Origin: Methanosarcinales archaeon
GTDB lineage: Archaea > Halobacteriota > Methanosarcinia > Methanosarcinales > Methanoperedenaceae
NCBI GenBank assembly: GCA_905339155.1
Contig: CAJPFJ010000053.1
Location: forward strand, 1-38,469
Length of the DNA stretch: 38,469 nt
Reading direction: 5' to 3'
Positions 14,419-24,396 of the stretch are shown piece after piece. Position numbers and translations under genes: made by a program. How positions within the stretch are numbered: the first letter of the stretch is position 1; the number at the start of each line of letters is the position of its first letter. The notes under the pieces are model-generated. The model made no database searches and was not told the origin of the DNA. It was given only the letters and a program-made list of their open reading frames with translations.

Positions 14419-16785
14419 ATGCCCAAACCTGAATTACTGGCTCCTGTCGGTAGCAAAGAAGCGCTTTTCGCCGCGATCGAGAACGGAGCCGATGCTTTGT
14501 ATTTTGGTGGAACGCTTTTTAGCGCGCGGCAGTTTGCATACAATTTCACGAACGAGGAACTCGAACAGGCTATTGATTATGCGCATATCCGGGGGGTCAA
14601 AGCCTATGTGACCATGAATACGCTGACAAAGGATTCCGAACTTGGAAAAGCCGGTGAATATCTGCATTTTCTTTGCAATGCCGGGGCCGATGCGGTCATC
14701 GTACAGGATATCGGTATCTTGCGCTTGCTTCGTGATCAGCTTCCAGCACTTCCGGTCCATGCCAGCACCCAGATGACGATCCACAATATAGAGGGAGTGA
14801 AGTTCCTCAAGGATTTGGGCGTGAAGCGTGTGGTTCTTGCGCGCGAATTGTCGCTTGATGAGATTGCCCGTATCAGATCGCAATCATCTATCGAAATAGA
14901 AACCTTTATCCATGGCGCGCTTTGTTTTTCATATTCAGGACAATGCTTATTGAGCAGTATGATAGGGGGGCGAAGCGGCAACCGTGGATACTGCGCCCAA
15001 CCATGCCGAAAAAAATACAGGATAGGTGAAATAGAAGGCTATCTCTTAAGTCCTAAAGACCTCAACATGAGCGAGCATATCGGCGCGTTGATGGGCGCTG
15101 GTATTGATTCATTCAAGATCGAAGGACGGATGAAGCGCCCCGAATATGTTGCAGGAGTGGTTCGGGTTTATCGAAAACTCATAGACAGGGCTGGCGATGA
15201 TTTCCGGGTACCAAAAGGTGAAAAAGACACACTTCTTCAATTGTTCAACCGTGAATTCACAACAGGATACTTTTTCGGGAATCCGGGAGGCCGGTTAATG
15301 AGCCGGAAATATCCCCATAACCGCGGGACAATGCTTGGAAAAACGGTTGAATATGATTCACGTACAAAATTGGTTTCAATAGACCTCAAGGCGCCATTGA
15401 GTATTGGTGACGGGATAGGTATAGGTAATCGGGAAACAGGAATTACTGTAAGGAATATTTATATTGGCAATAAAATTGGCACAGAAGCTGGTTCTGTTGT
15501 AAAAATACCTCTTGATATTGAAGTTGCAGAGGATGAAGTCGTTTTTAAGACTTTTGATAGCAAGCTCATGGCATCACTGGAAATCGGGAATGCCAGGAAA
15601 ATCCCGGTAAAAATGTCCTTTAAGGCAAGAATAGGTGAGCCTCTTGGACTTCTGATCGATGATGGTGAAAATAAGGTTAAGATGAGTGGTGGTATTGTCA
15701 ATCCGGCAAAAACAAAACCAGTTTCCAAAAGTTCGATCGCCCAACAGTTAATAAAGTTAGGGGGCACTATTTTTGAAGCCAAAGAGGTGAATTTTGAGCT
15801 TGATAAGAATATTTTCATTCCCGTTTCCGAATTGAACTCGATCCGAAGGTTTGCGATTGTGGAGCTTGAAAAAATCCGCGCCGGAAAATGGAAACGAGAA
15901 TGCAGTGAACCGGGAATTTCTTTTAGAACCCGGGAATTTGAATTCAAACCCATCCTGTCAGTCAATACCGGTTCTATTGAATGTTTCAAAGCTGCTGTTG
16001 ACGGCGGCGCTGATGTTGTTTACCTGGGAGAAGATTTCGGCATTGATAAACGCGGATTTGTTCCTGAAGAGGATGACTGTGACGCAATTGAATATGCACA
16101 TAATAAGGGTGTCAAAGTACTGATTAGCACCCCGCGGATAGTAAAGGATTTAAAGATTGAAATTTTCGATATCCAATCGACTGTCAATGATCTAATTAAA
16201 GCGGCCGATGGTTTCCTGGTTGCGAATTCAGGTGTTCTGTACCACCTTCGAAAAAATTTCGTCAACAAGCCAATAATTATTGATTATCCGCTCAACGTCT
16301 TTAACAGGCTGGCTATGGATTTTTTTTCGGATTTCAGCCAGAGAGTGACATTATCTCCGGAACTTACCCTGAATGAAATAAGAGAACTTGCGCAATCCTG
16401 GCCGGCAGAATGTATCGTCCATGGTTTTTTCCCTCTAATGGTATCAGAGCATGACCTTATAGGAGGTCTTTATTCCGGGGGAAAATCGGGAGATATTTTC
16501 CTGAAAGATGAAAAAGGTTTTAAATTCCCGGTAATGACAGATACGCATAGCCGCACTAATGTTATGAATTCCCGCGAGTTGTGTTTGTTGGGATCTGTGT
16601 CCGATATAATAAAAGCAGGCGTGAGCTGCCTCAGGATAGAAGCAAGAACATATGATGCAAAGATGACGGGAAAAATCACGAAAGAATACAGGGAGGCGAT
16701 CGATGATGCCGTTAGCGGAAAGAAGAATGAAAAACGCTGCCAGGGTGAGCATACTGCGGGTCATTACTTCAGGGGGATTTTATGA
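14419..16785 (+). CDS. Peptidase U32 family protein (RNA hydroxylation type), two-module
   Basis: 788 residues from the ATG at 14419 (MPKPELLAPVGSKEALFAAI); a TTG at 14398 is less likely. The N-terminal U32 barrel has ADALYFGGTLFSARQF, HASTQMTIHN and the signature CFSYSGQCLLSSMIGGRSGN with four conserved Cys (169, 176, 192, 196), which in related proteins hold an Fe-S cluster. A central beta region follows, and from about residue 515 a second barrel-like copy begins (ILSVNTGSIECFKAAVDGGA then DVVYLGEDFG), mirroring the N-terminal block. U32 members such as TrhP and RlhA add hydroxyl groups to tRNA or 23S rRNA with prephenate; the archaeal target is unknown, and the peptidase name is historical. 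The tail overlaps the convergent kinase gene by 6 nt. Confidence 0.9.
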   Translation: MPKPELLAPVGSKEALFAAIENGADALYFGGTLFSARQFAYNFTNEELEQAIDYAHIRGVKAYVTMNTLTKDSELGKAGEYLHFLCNAGADAVIVQDIGILRLLRDQLPALPVHASTQMTIHNIEGVKFLKDLGVKRVVLARELSLDEIARIRSQSSIEIETFIHGALCFSYSGQCLLSSMIGGRSGNRGYCAQPCRKKYRIGEIEGYLLSPKDLNMSEHIGALMGAGIDSFKIEGRMKRPEYVAGVVRVYRKLIDRAGDDFRVPKGEKDTLLQLFNREFTTGYFFGNPGGRLMSRKYPHNRGTMLGKTVEYDSRTKLVSIDLKAPLSIGDGIGIGNRETGITVRNIYIGNKIGTEAGSVVKIPLDIEVAEDEVVFKTFDSKLMASLEIGNARKIPVKMSFKARIGEPLGLLIDDGENKVKMSGGIVNPAKTKPVSKSSIAQQLIKLGGTIFEAKEVNFELDKNIFIPVSELNSIRRFAIVELEKIRAGKWKRECSEPGISFRTREFEFKPILSVNTGSIECFKAAVDGGADVVYLGEDFGIDKRGFVPEEDDCDAIEYAHNKGVKVLISTPRIVKDLKIEIFDIQSTVNDLIKAADGFLVANSGVLYHLRKNFVNKPIIIDYPLNVFNRLAMDFFSDFSQRVTLSPELTLNEIRELAQSWPAECIVHGFFPLMVSEHDLIGGLYSGGKSGDIFLKDEKGFKFPVMTDTHSRTNVMNSRELCLLGSVSDIIKAGVSCLRIEARTYDAKMTGKITKEYREAIDDAVSGKKNEKRCQGEHTAGHYFRGIL

Positions 16786-18159
16786 AAAAATATAATAAAG
16801 CAGACCTGAAACAACCGCTCCTAAAATAGTTGCAACAAGATTTACTCCGTTATTCGTGAGATAACCTTTTTGTTGAAGCGTTGCGCCAAGCAGACTGTCA
16901 ATGTTCGTACCGATAAATCCTCCTGCTGTCACGACAAACACAAGGGAAAGGTCTATCGGTATCAATATGAATGCAAGAAGAGCAATTATCGATGAACCGA
17001 AAAATGCCGCCCCTTCACCCAGGATCGAGACTGCGCCATCAGTTCCGGGCTTTGCTTTTTTGAATGTTGTGATCATCCTTGGCTCTCCTTTATAAGTCTG
17101 ACCGACCTCACTTGCAAGGGTATCGCCGCATGCTGTTGCCACTGATCCCAGATAGGCTGCCATCAGAACTTGCCCATGCCAGGGGAAAATCCCATATGCT
17201 ATCGCAAGCGTAAGAGCTGCAAGCGAGTTGGAAAATACATTTTTGTAGCTTCGAATTCCTCCTTTTCCCTCAGCTGTTCCCCGGGTTAATTTAAATTCAT
17301 ATTTATAGCGTGTAAACATGCTGCCAAGTAAGAAAAAGGCCAGAAGGATAAAAAACCAGTCAATATCACTTGATATTATTATCAGTACCCCAAGCAATGT
17401 TGCAGAAAGCATTGCAGATACGTCGGCAACACGCACTCTGTAGGAAAGATATCCGAGTAAAAGCGATAATAAAAGCGCATAAATAAGAAAATTCGGTTTA
17501 ACATTATATCCGAACATATAGAAAAGCCACATAACCATAGCTGAACCAAAAGGGATCACGATATTATCTTCATCCTTTGTCATGGATTCAAGAAGGGCGC
17601 CTGTGAGGGCTCCGATCACGGAAAGAAATATCATCATACTTACAGGAACATATACAGTGAAACCGGCTATCCACACCCCTATAATAAAAGCAAAGAGACT
17701 CCCTGAGACCAGGAAAACCATACTTGATTTTGCCGAATAAACCTTCAGACCACCAGGCTTATCACTCACATTTTGTTCTTTTTCTTTGTAAAAAATATGT
17801 ATGATATCTGCAATTCCATCCCCAAATGTTGTAATAGCAAAAGCGGCCCCTATAATAAATATTGGGAATTTATATACTCCTGCAATATCTACCCCGACCA
17901 TACGGCTGATCGTCAGAAGAATTGCTGTGGTCAGGAACAGGTGTATCATACTAACAAGCTTCCCGGCTTTTAAGTCTGATTCCCTCGCAAAGAACCGGAA
18001 AAATGATGAGTCGGTGGGGACAACGCAAAGAATGATCGCTGCACTTAAAAACAAAAGAGCTAACAGGGAAATGTTCGCTTTAAAGAACGGAAAAAATAGA
18101 ACCAGCAATCCAAGAAGAATATAAATGCTTTGTTTCTCATATTCCTTTGTGGGTATCAT
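16780..18159 (-). CDS. VTE5-VTE6-like fusion: polyprenol kinase domain plus DUF92 domain
   Basis: 459 residues, about 12-14 membrane helices. The N-terminal half has the dolichol/phytol kinase signature: ITTFGDGIADIIHIFYKEKE, a KSSMVFLVSGSLFAFIIG block and ALTGALLESMTKDEDNIVIP (CTP-dependent SEC59/VTE5 family). The C-terminal half is DUF92: ADVSAMLSATLLGVLII, GSVATACGDTLASEVGQTYK and PGTDGAVSILGEGAAFFGSS, the family of plant VTE6 phytyl-phosphate kinase. One protein could thus convert a prenol to its mono- and then diphosphate, recycling geranylgeraniol or polyprenol. That role is inferred from the families. It is divergent from, and next to, two cis-prenyltransferase subunit genes, supporting a job in lipid-carrier metabolism. 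Confidence 0.85.
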   Translation of the reverse strand: MIPTKEYEKQSIYILLGLLVLFFPFFKANISLLALLFLSAAIILCVVPTDSSFFRFFARESDLKAGKLVSMIHLFLTTAILLTISRMVGVDIAGVYKFPIFIIGAAFAITTFGDGIADIIHIFYKEKEQNVSDKPGGLKVYSAKSSMVFLVSGSLFAFIIGVWIAGFTVYVPVSMMIFLSVIGALTGALLESMTKDEDNIVIPFGSAMVMWLFYMFGYNVKPNFLIYALLLSLLLGYLSYRVRVADVSAMLSATLLGVLIIISSDIDWFFILLAFFLLGSMFTRYKYEFKLTRGTAEGKGGIRSYKNVFSNSLAALTLAIAYGIFPWHGQVLMAAYLGSVATACGDTLASEVGQTYKGEPRMITTFKKAKPGTDGAVSILGEGAAFFGSSIIALLAFILIPIDLSLVFVVTAGGFIGTNIDSLLGATLQQKGYLTNNGVNLVATILGAVVSGLLYYIFS

Positions 18160-18221
18160 TTGGTCTCAGAGATGGTATTTACAGGCAAATACTTTATCCT
18201 TATGCTCCATTAAAAGGGGCG

Positions 18222-18875
18222 ATGGGATTTATCTCAAGATTATACGAATGGAATCTTAAGACAAAGATAAGTAAAATGAGTGTGCCAGATCATATTGTTC
18301 TTGCGCTTTCTGAAAGTGATCTTTTTGCCGATTCGAATTATTTAAAATTGAATTTATTTGCATGCTGGTGCAAAGAGATGGGGATAAAAGCCATTACCGT
18401 ATATATTAATATAATCGAAGTGGATACGAACATCAGCATTAAAATTTGCCATAAACTATCAACAGAAATACCCCCGGCACTTAAAAATATCACGCCAAAT
18501 ATCAATATTATCAAAAGAGGTGACAAAGAAATAAGAAAACATAAGACGGAAGATATGGTTCTTGATATATCGCTTGGTTACAGCGGAAAGTATGAAATGA
18601 CAAGGGCATTAAAAGAGATCATGTTCCAGGTGAAAGAGGGAAGGTTATCTCCTGATGCTATAAATGAAGATGTGATCGAATCCCACTTATTATTTAAATC
18701 AGAACCTGATATCGTTATCCGGGCAGGAGGAAAAAGATTGACTGATTTTCTTATCTGGCAGTCTGTTTATTCTGAACTTTATTTTACAGATGTCAATTGG
18801 CTGGATTTCAGTAAAGTCGACTTCTTGAGGGTGTTGAGGGATTTCCAGAAACGCCAGAGAAGATTCGGAAAATGA
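18222..18875 (+). CDS. Non-catalytic cis-prenyltransferase subunit (NgBR/Nus1-like)
   Basis: 217 residues from ATG 18222, chosen because MGFISRLYEWNLKTKISKMS then VPDHIVL lines up with the start of the catalytic paralogue; an upstream ATG at 18147 overlaps the divergent gene. The fold is that of UPP synthase: KAITVYINIIEVD, DISLGYSGKYEM, IVIRAGGKRLTDFLIWQSVY and SELYFTDVNWLDF. The catalytic MDGNRR loop is replaced by LSESDLF, with Ser30 where the Asp should be, so it cannot be active alone. The C-terminus RRFGK keeps the RXG motif that the non-catalytic subunit (NgBR in animals) gives to the active site of its partner. The convergent catalytic gene lacks RXG, so the two proteins very probably form one heteromeric enzyme, as known for Methanosarcina and Archaeoglobus. 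Confidence 0.87.
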   Translation: MGFISRLYEWNLKTKISKMSVPDHIVLALSESDLFADSNYLKLNLFACWCKEMGIKAITVYINIIEVDTNISIKICHKLSTEIPPALKNITPNINIIKRGDKEIRKHKTEDMVLDISLGYSGKYEMTRALKEIMFQVKEGRLSPDAINEDVIESHLLFKSEPDIVIRAGGKRLTDFLIWQSVYSELYFTDVNWLDFSKVDFLRVLRDFQKRQRRFGK

Positions 18876-18884
18876 TCTCCGAAA

Positions 18885-19829
18885 CTACCACTTGATAATG
18901 TTATTCAATACAACATTACGGCGTGCAAGTTCATGGAGTATCTTTATAACTTCTTCCTTCGGGATCGTTATGGATCTCCTCGATATTCGAATAACGTCTT
19001 CCACTTCCACCATACCATAATAACTTAAAAGTTTTACAATACGCATAATGGTGTTCTTTTGTCTTTCATGCTCTCGTGTCTGGAATGTGCGAATGGCGCG
19101 AAGAAGGTCAATCCGGCGAAACTCTGGCCAGAAAGGGGCGCAAAAATATGCTGCGCACTCATTGCCATTTGCCTGCCATGGGAGGAAATTGGAAATTCTC
19201 TCATCTCCGCCTGTCCTGATAATAAGATCCACATATGGGACCGAGCCGCTTGAAGGATATAAATTATTAGAAATAGTCTCTTCATTAATATCTTTCAGGG
19301 ACAATTCCCCGGTTTTAACTTTCCATGCCATTTTTTGTGCCGCATCCACAAGTTCCTGCCGTCCCCCATAAGCAAGAGCCACATTGAGATATACTCCATT
19401 GTAATTCCTTGTTATATCCTCGGCATGTTTTGCAGATGATTTAAGCGCTGGCGGAAGCCGGTCAATATTCCCAAGCACCCTTACTCTCATCCGTCGTTTA
19501 TGTGTGCGCGAATCGGCGCATATTTTATCGAACTTGATCCCGATAAGGTCAAAAAGCCTTTTATTTTCAACATCATCCCTGTCGAAATTCTCTGTTGAAA
19601 AGGCATAGACTGTAAGCTGCTTGATCCCAATATCAAAACTCCAGTCAAGGACTTTTTCTGTGGTGTCTGCCCCCTTAAAATGACCATAAAACTGTTCCAT
19701 TCCTCGCCTTCTTGCAAACCGCCTGTTGCCATCCATTATAATAGCAACGTGCTCAGGGACAGGCTTATCCTTTATTTCCCTGGCAAGTAATGCCTCATAA
19801 CCACCATACAACAATCCCGTCAAACTCAA
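18885..19829 (-). CDS. uppS: Catalytic cis-prenyltransferase subunit (UppS/DHDDS-like)
   Basis: 314 residues, starting at a TTG at 19829 (no ATG is available before the active site). PEHVAIIMDGNRRFARRRGM has the catalytic Asp33, followed by GHFKGADTTEKVLDWS, LTVYAFSTENFDRD, LNVALAYGGRQELV, and IIRTGGDERISNFLPWQ. It joins isopentenyl diphosphate units to a prenyl primer to make the lipid carrier for glycan assembly. After FQTREHERQKNT the usual RXG end is missing; instead about 60 residues follow (VEVEDVIRISRRSITIPKEE ...) that look like a winged helix. Its gene end is 9 nt from that of the non-catalytic subunit on the other strand, so the partners are adjacent but convergent. Confidence 0.93.
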   Translation of the reverse strand: MSLTGLLYGGYEALLAREIKDKPVPEHVAIIMDGNRRFARRRGMEQFYGHFKGADTTEKVLDWSFDIGIKQLTVYAFSTENFDRDDVENKRLFDLIGIKFDKICADSRTHKRRMRVRVLGNIDRLPPALKSSAKHAEDITRNYNGVYLNVALAYGGRQELVDAAQKMAWKVKTGELSLKDINEETISNNLYPSSGSVPYVDLIIRTGGDERISNFLPWQANGNECAAYFCAPFWPEFRRIDLLRAIRTFQTREHERQKNTIMRIVKLLSYYGMVEVEDVIRISRRSITIPKEEVIKILHELARRNVVLNNIIKW

Positions 19830-19870
19830 AGTATCACTGGAGTCACTTACAGCATGAGAAGTATTTAAAA

Positions 19871-22117
19871 TTACCCAAAGTCATGAAGTTTACGCTGCTC
19901 ATCTGATTTTTCTTCTGATGGTGGAGCAACGCCTATCTGTTTTAAGACTTTTATCGCCACCTTTGCGCCTATAATGTCTGAAACTTTACCTGCTTCTTGC
20001 ACCCTTAGAGACTCTAAATCTCTAATTCCGGCATTGAACAACTTGCGCGCGCGAACCCGCCCGATGCCCCGGATCTGGATAAGGTCAAGAAGTTCCGGGC
20101 TTGCCCCGTACTCGACACGTTTTTCAAGTTCTCTTGCTTTACGTGCCGATGAACGTTTGAGAAATGTTCCCAGTTCTGCCATTGAATGAACAAGCCATAG
20201 CGTGGTTTCTGAAAGCGCCCTTATATCTCCTTCTCCGATCCCGAATTTTTTCACTATGTCTTCTTCTTTTATCTCATTTATCCAGTCAAGCATCACGCAT
20301 GCTGTTTTTACCTGTGAGAGGAACCATTCGTAATCAACTTTGAACTGGGGCGGTATATGTACGAATTCGGTATGGTGGTCCATGACAAGATCGCTTAGCC
20401 AATTATAATCATTTGAACGCAAATACAGCTGGCGCATATCCGGGGTCGTTGCCAATATATGAAGAAGGGTGAGTTCGGTATATTGGATGTCCTTCTCTTC
20501 TATCTTTTCCATTCCTTCGATCATCAATGACGCTGACATTGGATCAATATACAGGCGGGAGACCATTTCTCCAAGACGGGTGGCAAAAAGCCCATCTTTT
20601 TCAACGATCATCTTCTTTTCAACAAGGAAACGAATTATATTATCAATCACGACTTTGAGGCTCCATGGTTCCTGCTGGGTTGAATAAAAAGTCGCGCGCA
20701 TGAACTCCAGCAATTCTGTCATATCTCTTGCAAATCCCGTTACAATTAAAGAAAGGATATGTGTGCGTAATGCGTTTTCAGAACCAAGTTTTGAATATAT
20801 TTTTTCAGCACCCGCAAGAACATACTGTTTCATGAGTTCATCCAGTTCATCTGATGTCTTCGCAACAAGGACAGATTCACCATAGGGATCAAGCCCTGGC
20901 CTTCCTGCTCTTCCTGCCATCTGCTTGTATTCAAGAACGGGTATAGGGACCTGGCCAAAATTCACATCATAACGCCTGAAACCTTTTATTATGACCCGCC
21001 GCGCCGGAAGATTAAGCCCTGCTGCAAGCGTTGGCGTCGCTGCTATTACTTTTATGATTCCATTACGAAATCCTCCTTCGATGAGCTTTCTCTGTTCTGA
21101 AATAAGACCGGCATGATGAAAAGCACTGCCGTTCCCGACACACATCGCAAGTTTTTTTGCAGTATCCACTTCACTTGTTTCATGAACTTCTGCCGCAAGA
21201 TTTTTTAGTTTTTCCCTGGTATCACGATCCAGGAGTCTTGCTATAGATACACCCAGGCGCCCTGCCATACCTTCAGTGTTCTTCCTGCTGCTTTCAAAAA
21301 CCAGGCACTGTCCTCCTTCTTTTATAGTATCGGCAACGAGTGATATGGCGCTGTCGGTATGGAATTTTTTGATCTCTCGCTTGCTCCTGTCCCCAAAACT
21401 AATGGCATTTCCGAAAAAGATTCCTTCTTTTAATACTATGGGACGCCATTCACTCAAAACAAGTTCGGCAAAAAGCCATTTTCCCACTTCCCGGGCATTA
21501 CCGATAGTTGCTGAAAGCGCTATTATCTGGGGTTTTTGTTTTATCAATTTCGCAAGCACTATCTCAAGCGTTGGACCGCGGTCCGGCGAGTCAATAAGAT
21601 GCACTTCATCTGCGATCACGACTGTAATCTCTTCGATCCAGTGCGACTTGTTTCGAAGCAGTGAATCCACTTTTTCGGAAGTTGCAACGATAATATCGAA
21701 ATTTCCCAGCCATTCATCGTTGGAATCAAAATCACCTGTAGCAATGCCTGCTGATACCCCGCGCCCATCGCTTTTTTTTATGCCCTCAAAACTGCGGAAA
21801 CGCTCGTATTTTTCGCTTGCAAGAGCGCGAAGAGGTACGATGTAGAGGGCTTTTCCTTTTTTAGTTTCATTTAGTACCGATTGCAGCATGACAAATTCCG
21901 CAAGGAGGGTTTTACCTGAAGCTGTGGGAATAGCTGCAACGATATTCTTTCCTTCAAGAAGCCCTGCATCAATGGCGGCTGACTGCGGGGGATATAGTGA
22001 TTGGATCCCTGAATCCAGGTAAAATTGTTTTATTGGGGCTGACAGGTTGAGGTCATTTATTTTAATTCTTTTTTCCGGATGAGTCACTTTAATAATTTTA
22101 TTTGCTGGTTTTACCAT
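19871..22117 (-). CDS. hel308: Hel308 (Hjm) superfamily 2 DNA helicase
   Basis: 748 residues, near the usual 690-750. YPPQSAAIDAG is the Q motif, AAIPTASGKTLL Walker A (Lys69), VVIADEVHLIDSPDRGPTLE the DEVH box (170-173), IALSATIGNA motif III, ATPTLAAGLNLPARRVIIKG motif V and QMAGRAGRPGLDPYG motif VI. A ratchet domain and the C-terminal helix-hairpin-helix IRGIGRVRARKLFNAG follow. It unwinds lagging strands at stalled forks during repair and restart. ATG at 22117; the short N-terminal extension before KINDLNLS is longer than in most relatives, so a later start is possible. It lies 41 nt upstream of the uppS start on the same strand and may be cotranscribed with it. Confidence 0.95.
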   Translation of the reverse strand: MVKPANKIIKVTHPEKRIKINDLNLSAPIKQFYLDSGIQSLYPPQSAAIDAGLLEGKNIVAAIPTASGKTLLAEFVMLQSVLNETKKGKALYIVPLRALASEKYERFRSFEGIKKSDGRGVSAGIATGDFDSNDEWLGNFDIIVATSEKVDSLLRNKSHWIEEITVVIADEVHLIDSPDRGPTLEIVLAKLIKQKPQIIALSATIGNAREVGKWLFAELVLSEWRPIVLKEGIFFGNAISFGDRSKREIKKFHTDSAISLVADTIKEGGQCLVFESSRKNTEGMAGRLGVSIARLLDRDTREKLKNLAAEVHETSEVDTAKKLAMCVGNGSAFHHAGLISEQRKLIEGGFRNGIIKVIAATPTLAAGLNLPARRVIIKGFRRYDVNFGQVPIPVLEYKQMAGRAGRPGLDPYGESVLVAKTSDELDELMKQYVLAGAEKIYSKLGSENALRTHILSLIVTGFARDMTELLEFMRATFYSTQQEPWSLKVVIDNIIRFLVEKKMIVEKDGLFATRLGEMVSRLYIDPMSASLMIEGMEKIEEKDIQYTELTLLHILATTPDMRQLYLRSNDYNWLSDLVMDHHTEFVHIPPQFKVDYEWFLSQVKTACVMLDWINEIKEEDIVKKFGIGEGDIRALSETTLWLVHSMAELGTFLKRSSARKARELEKRVEYGASPELLDLIQIRGIGRVRARKLFNAGIRDLESLRVQEAGKVSDIIGAKVAIKVLKQIGVAPPSEEKSDEQRKLHDFG

Positions 22118-22252
22118 TTTTTGACAATATGGGGTTGGATTAAAAATAACTTGTTATCAGGCTGGATATTAAATTAATAATTATGTCTATTTTCAACCTG
22201 AAAACCTATTAAAAATCATTAAATATCCTGCTGTTCATTCTGACATCATATC

Positions 22253-23716
22253 ATGCCACTCAAAATAGATATCAATCTCACAAATAATGAAAAGCGGGTT
22301 TTGCTGGCACTTTCCATGAAAGATAAATTTTCACCTGAAGACCTTGCCGCCGCCTCGGAATTAAGTATTGAAGCTTCCATGCAATCCGCATTCATGCTGG
22401 CTGAAAAACACCTGTGCGAAATAAAAGAAACGATCACGGCAACATACACCCTGACAAAAGAAGGGGAACAGTATGCGCAAGTATCGCTTCCTGAGCGCCA
22501 GGTCATGAACTCGCTAAAAGAGCCGCTTTCGCTTTCCGAATTAAAAAAGAAATTCCCTCCGCAGATGGTGGGGATCGCCCTTGGCTGGCTTCGAAAGAAA
22601 AACTGGGTAAAGATTGAAGGAGACATGATCGTTCCTGTAGAGAAAGCCGAGGTGGGCGAAGATGAAAATATCCTGACAAAGCTCAAGAAAGGCCCGCTTT
22701 CAGACATCGGGGAGGCCGTCAGGGACCTGATAAAACGCAATCTTGTTGAAAAAACAGAGAAAAAGAGCAGGATAATTATGATCACACACTCTGGAAAAGC
22801 CCTTGCAGCAATGGGTTTGACCATCGAAGAGGAAATTGTACAACTCACACCAACTATAATCACCAGTGGTTCATGGAAAAATGCCAGGATTCGCCCGTAT
22901 GATATCCATACCCCGATAAAACCGATATACGGCGCAAAGATCCATCCATACCAGCGCCTTATAAACGAGATGCGTCAAATTTTCCTTGAGATGGGATTTA
23001 CAGAAATAAAAGGCGACATTGTCCAGAGCTCATTCTGGAATTTTGATGCTCTCTTCCAGCCCCAGGAGCATCCTGCGCGAGAGATGCAGGATACTTTCCA
23101 CCTTGCCACGGAATGCGACCTGCCTGAAGAGTATATCAAACCCGTTAAGGAAATGCATGAAAAAGGCGGCGGTATTTCCCGTGGATGGGGAGGTAAATGG
23201 AGCGAGGAAGTTGCAAGAAAACAGGTGCTCAGGACGCATACAACAGCAGTCACGATAAAATATCTTGCCGATCATCCTGACACAGCTGTTAAAGCTTTCT
23301 GCATAGACAGGGCATACAGGCGCGAAGCTATTGACCCCACGCATACTCCTGAATTCGAACAACTTGAGGGTGTGGTCATGGATAAAGGGGTGAGCTTCAA
23401 GAACCTCCTTGGCTGCCTGACAGAGTTCTATCACAGGATGGGCTTTGACGAAGTTCGTTTCAGGCCTGGATATTTCCCATACACAGAACCCAGCGTTGAA
23501 CCTGAAGTGTATATCGAAAGCAGGGGAAAGTGGGTTGAACTCGGAGGCGCCGGAGTATTCAGGAAAGAGGTCACGCTGCCCCTGGGTATCAAACAACCGG
23601 TGCTTGCATGGGGGCTGGGAGTAAGCCGCGTTGCGATGCTGCGCCTGGGATTGAAGGACTTAAGGGAGTTGTACCAGAGCGATATCGACTGGCTAAGGAA
23701 GAGTACGGTTATTTGA
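22253..23716 (+). CDS. pheS: Phenylalanyl-tRNA synthetase alpha subunit
   Basis: 487 residues. An archaeal-type N-terminal part with winged-helix modules (about 1-200) is followed by the catalytic core: [20 protein letters not shown] (motif 1), [60 protein letters not shown] (motif 2) and [20 protein letters not shown] (motif 3). It works with PheT encoded at 6137-7735. ATG at 22253; the divergent spacing to hel308 (22118-22252) holds both promoters. Three nucleotides after its stop a hydrolase gene begins, so it heads a run of same-strand genes. Confidence 0.97.
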   Translation: MPLKIDINLTNNEKRVLLALSMKDKFSPEDLAAASELSIEASMQSAFMLAEKHLCEIKETITATYTLTKEGEQYAQVSLPERQVMNSLKEPLSLSELKKKFPPQMVGIALGWLRKKNWVKIEGDMIVPVEKAEVGEDENILTKLKKGPLSDIGEAVRDLIKRNLVEKTEKKSRIIMITHSGKALAAMGLTIEEEIVQLTPTIITSGSWKNARIRPYDIHTPIKPIYGAKIHPYQRLINEMRQIFLEMGFTEIKGDIVQSSFWNFDALFQPQEHPAREMQDTFHLATECDLPEEYIKPVKEMHEKGGGISRGWGGKWSEEVARKQVLRTHTTAVTIKYLADHPDTAVKAFCIDRAYRREAIDPTHTPEFEQLEGVVMDKGVSFKNLLGCLTEFYHRMGFDEVRFRPGYFPYTEPSVEPEVYIESRGKWVELGGAGVFRKEVTLPLGIKQPVLAWGLGVSRVAMLRLGLKDLRELYQSDIDWLRKSTVI

Positions 23717-23719
23717 AGG

Positions 23720-24391
23720 ATGCAAATGGAAGAAATTACATTCATAACAGAAGACGGCGTGAAAATTTCAGGGAACTATTTCAAACCAAAAAAAGAACAT
23801 GCACCGGTTTTTCTATTATTGCATATGATGCCATCCACAAAGGAAAGCTGGAACTCATTTGCAGATCATCTTCAGGAAAAAGGTTTTGCTGCCCTGGCGA
23901 TCGATCTGCGCGGGCATGGTAAGAGCACAGATAAAAATGGCTCGAAATTAGATTATAAGGATTTCAAAGATCACGAACACAGGGACTCTATGAAGGACAT
24001 TGCTGCTGCTAAGGAATTCCTGGCAGGTCAGGCAAATGTGGACATATCCAGAATGGCAATTGCAGGAGCAAGCATTGGCGCTAACCTTGCTCTCTGGCAG
24101 GCATCCATCGATAAAGACGTTTTGATCTTGATCCTGTTATCAGCCGGCCTCAATTACAGGGGAATACAAGCGGCTCAACTTGCTCCCGGATATTCCGGCC
24201 GGGTCTATATCCTGGCCAGTGTTGGAGATACAAATGCTGCAAAAAGCAGCAGGGAATTATTTGATATTTTTTCAGGCGATAAGGAATTGGAGATCATACA
24301 GGGAAATTCACACGGCACTAACATGTTCATTTCGGAACCTGAGCTTATCGATAAATTATTGGAATGGATAACAAAAAATTATAAATATTGA
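23720..24391 (+). CDS. Alpha/beta hydrolase
   Basis: 223 residues. FLLLHMMPSTKESW forms the oxyanion region, GFAALAIDLRGHGKST strand 4, MAIAGASIGANLALW the nucleophile elbow GXSXG (Ser118), and NSHGTNMF near residue 200 offers the catalytic His. It resembles dienelactone hydrolase/acylaminoacyl-peptidase-type esterases, with no lid insertion and no signal peptide. Substrate unknown. ATG at 23720 is 3 nt after pheS, so translation is likely coupled to it; an in-frame ATG at 23726 is an alternative. Confidence 0.85.
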   Translation: MQMEEITFITEDGVKISGNYFKPKKEHAPVFLLLHMMPSTKESWNSFADHLQEKGFAALAIDLRGHGKSTDKNGSKLDYKDFKDHEHRDSMKDIAAAKEFLAGQANVDISRMAIAGASIGANLALWQASIDKDVLILILLSAGLNYRGIQAAQLAPGYSGRVYILASVGDTNAAKSSRELFDIFSGDKELEIIQGNSHGTNMFISEPELIDKLLEWITKNYKY

Positions 24392-24396
24392 TTCAA

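Noticed and set aside
18147..18221. Upstream start for the non-catalytic cis-prenyltransferase subunit
   Set aside because: It would overlap the divergent kinase gene and add residues with no match in the paralogue.
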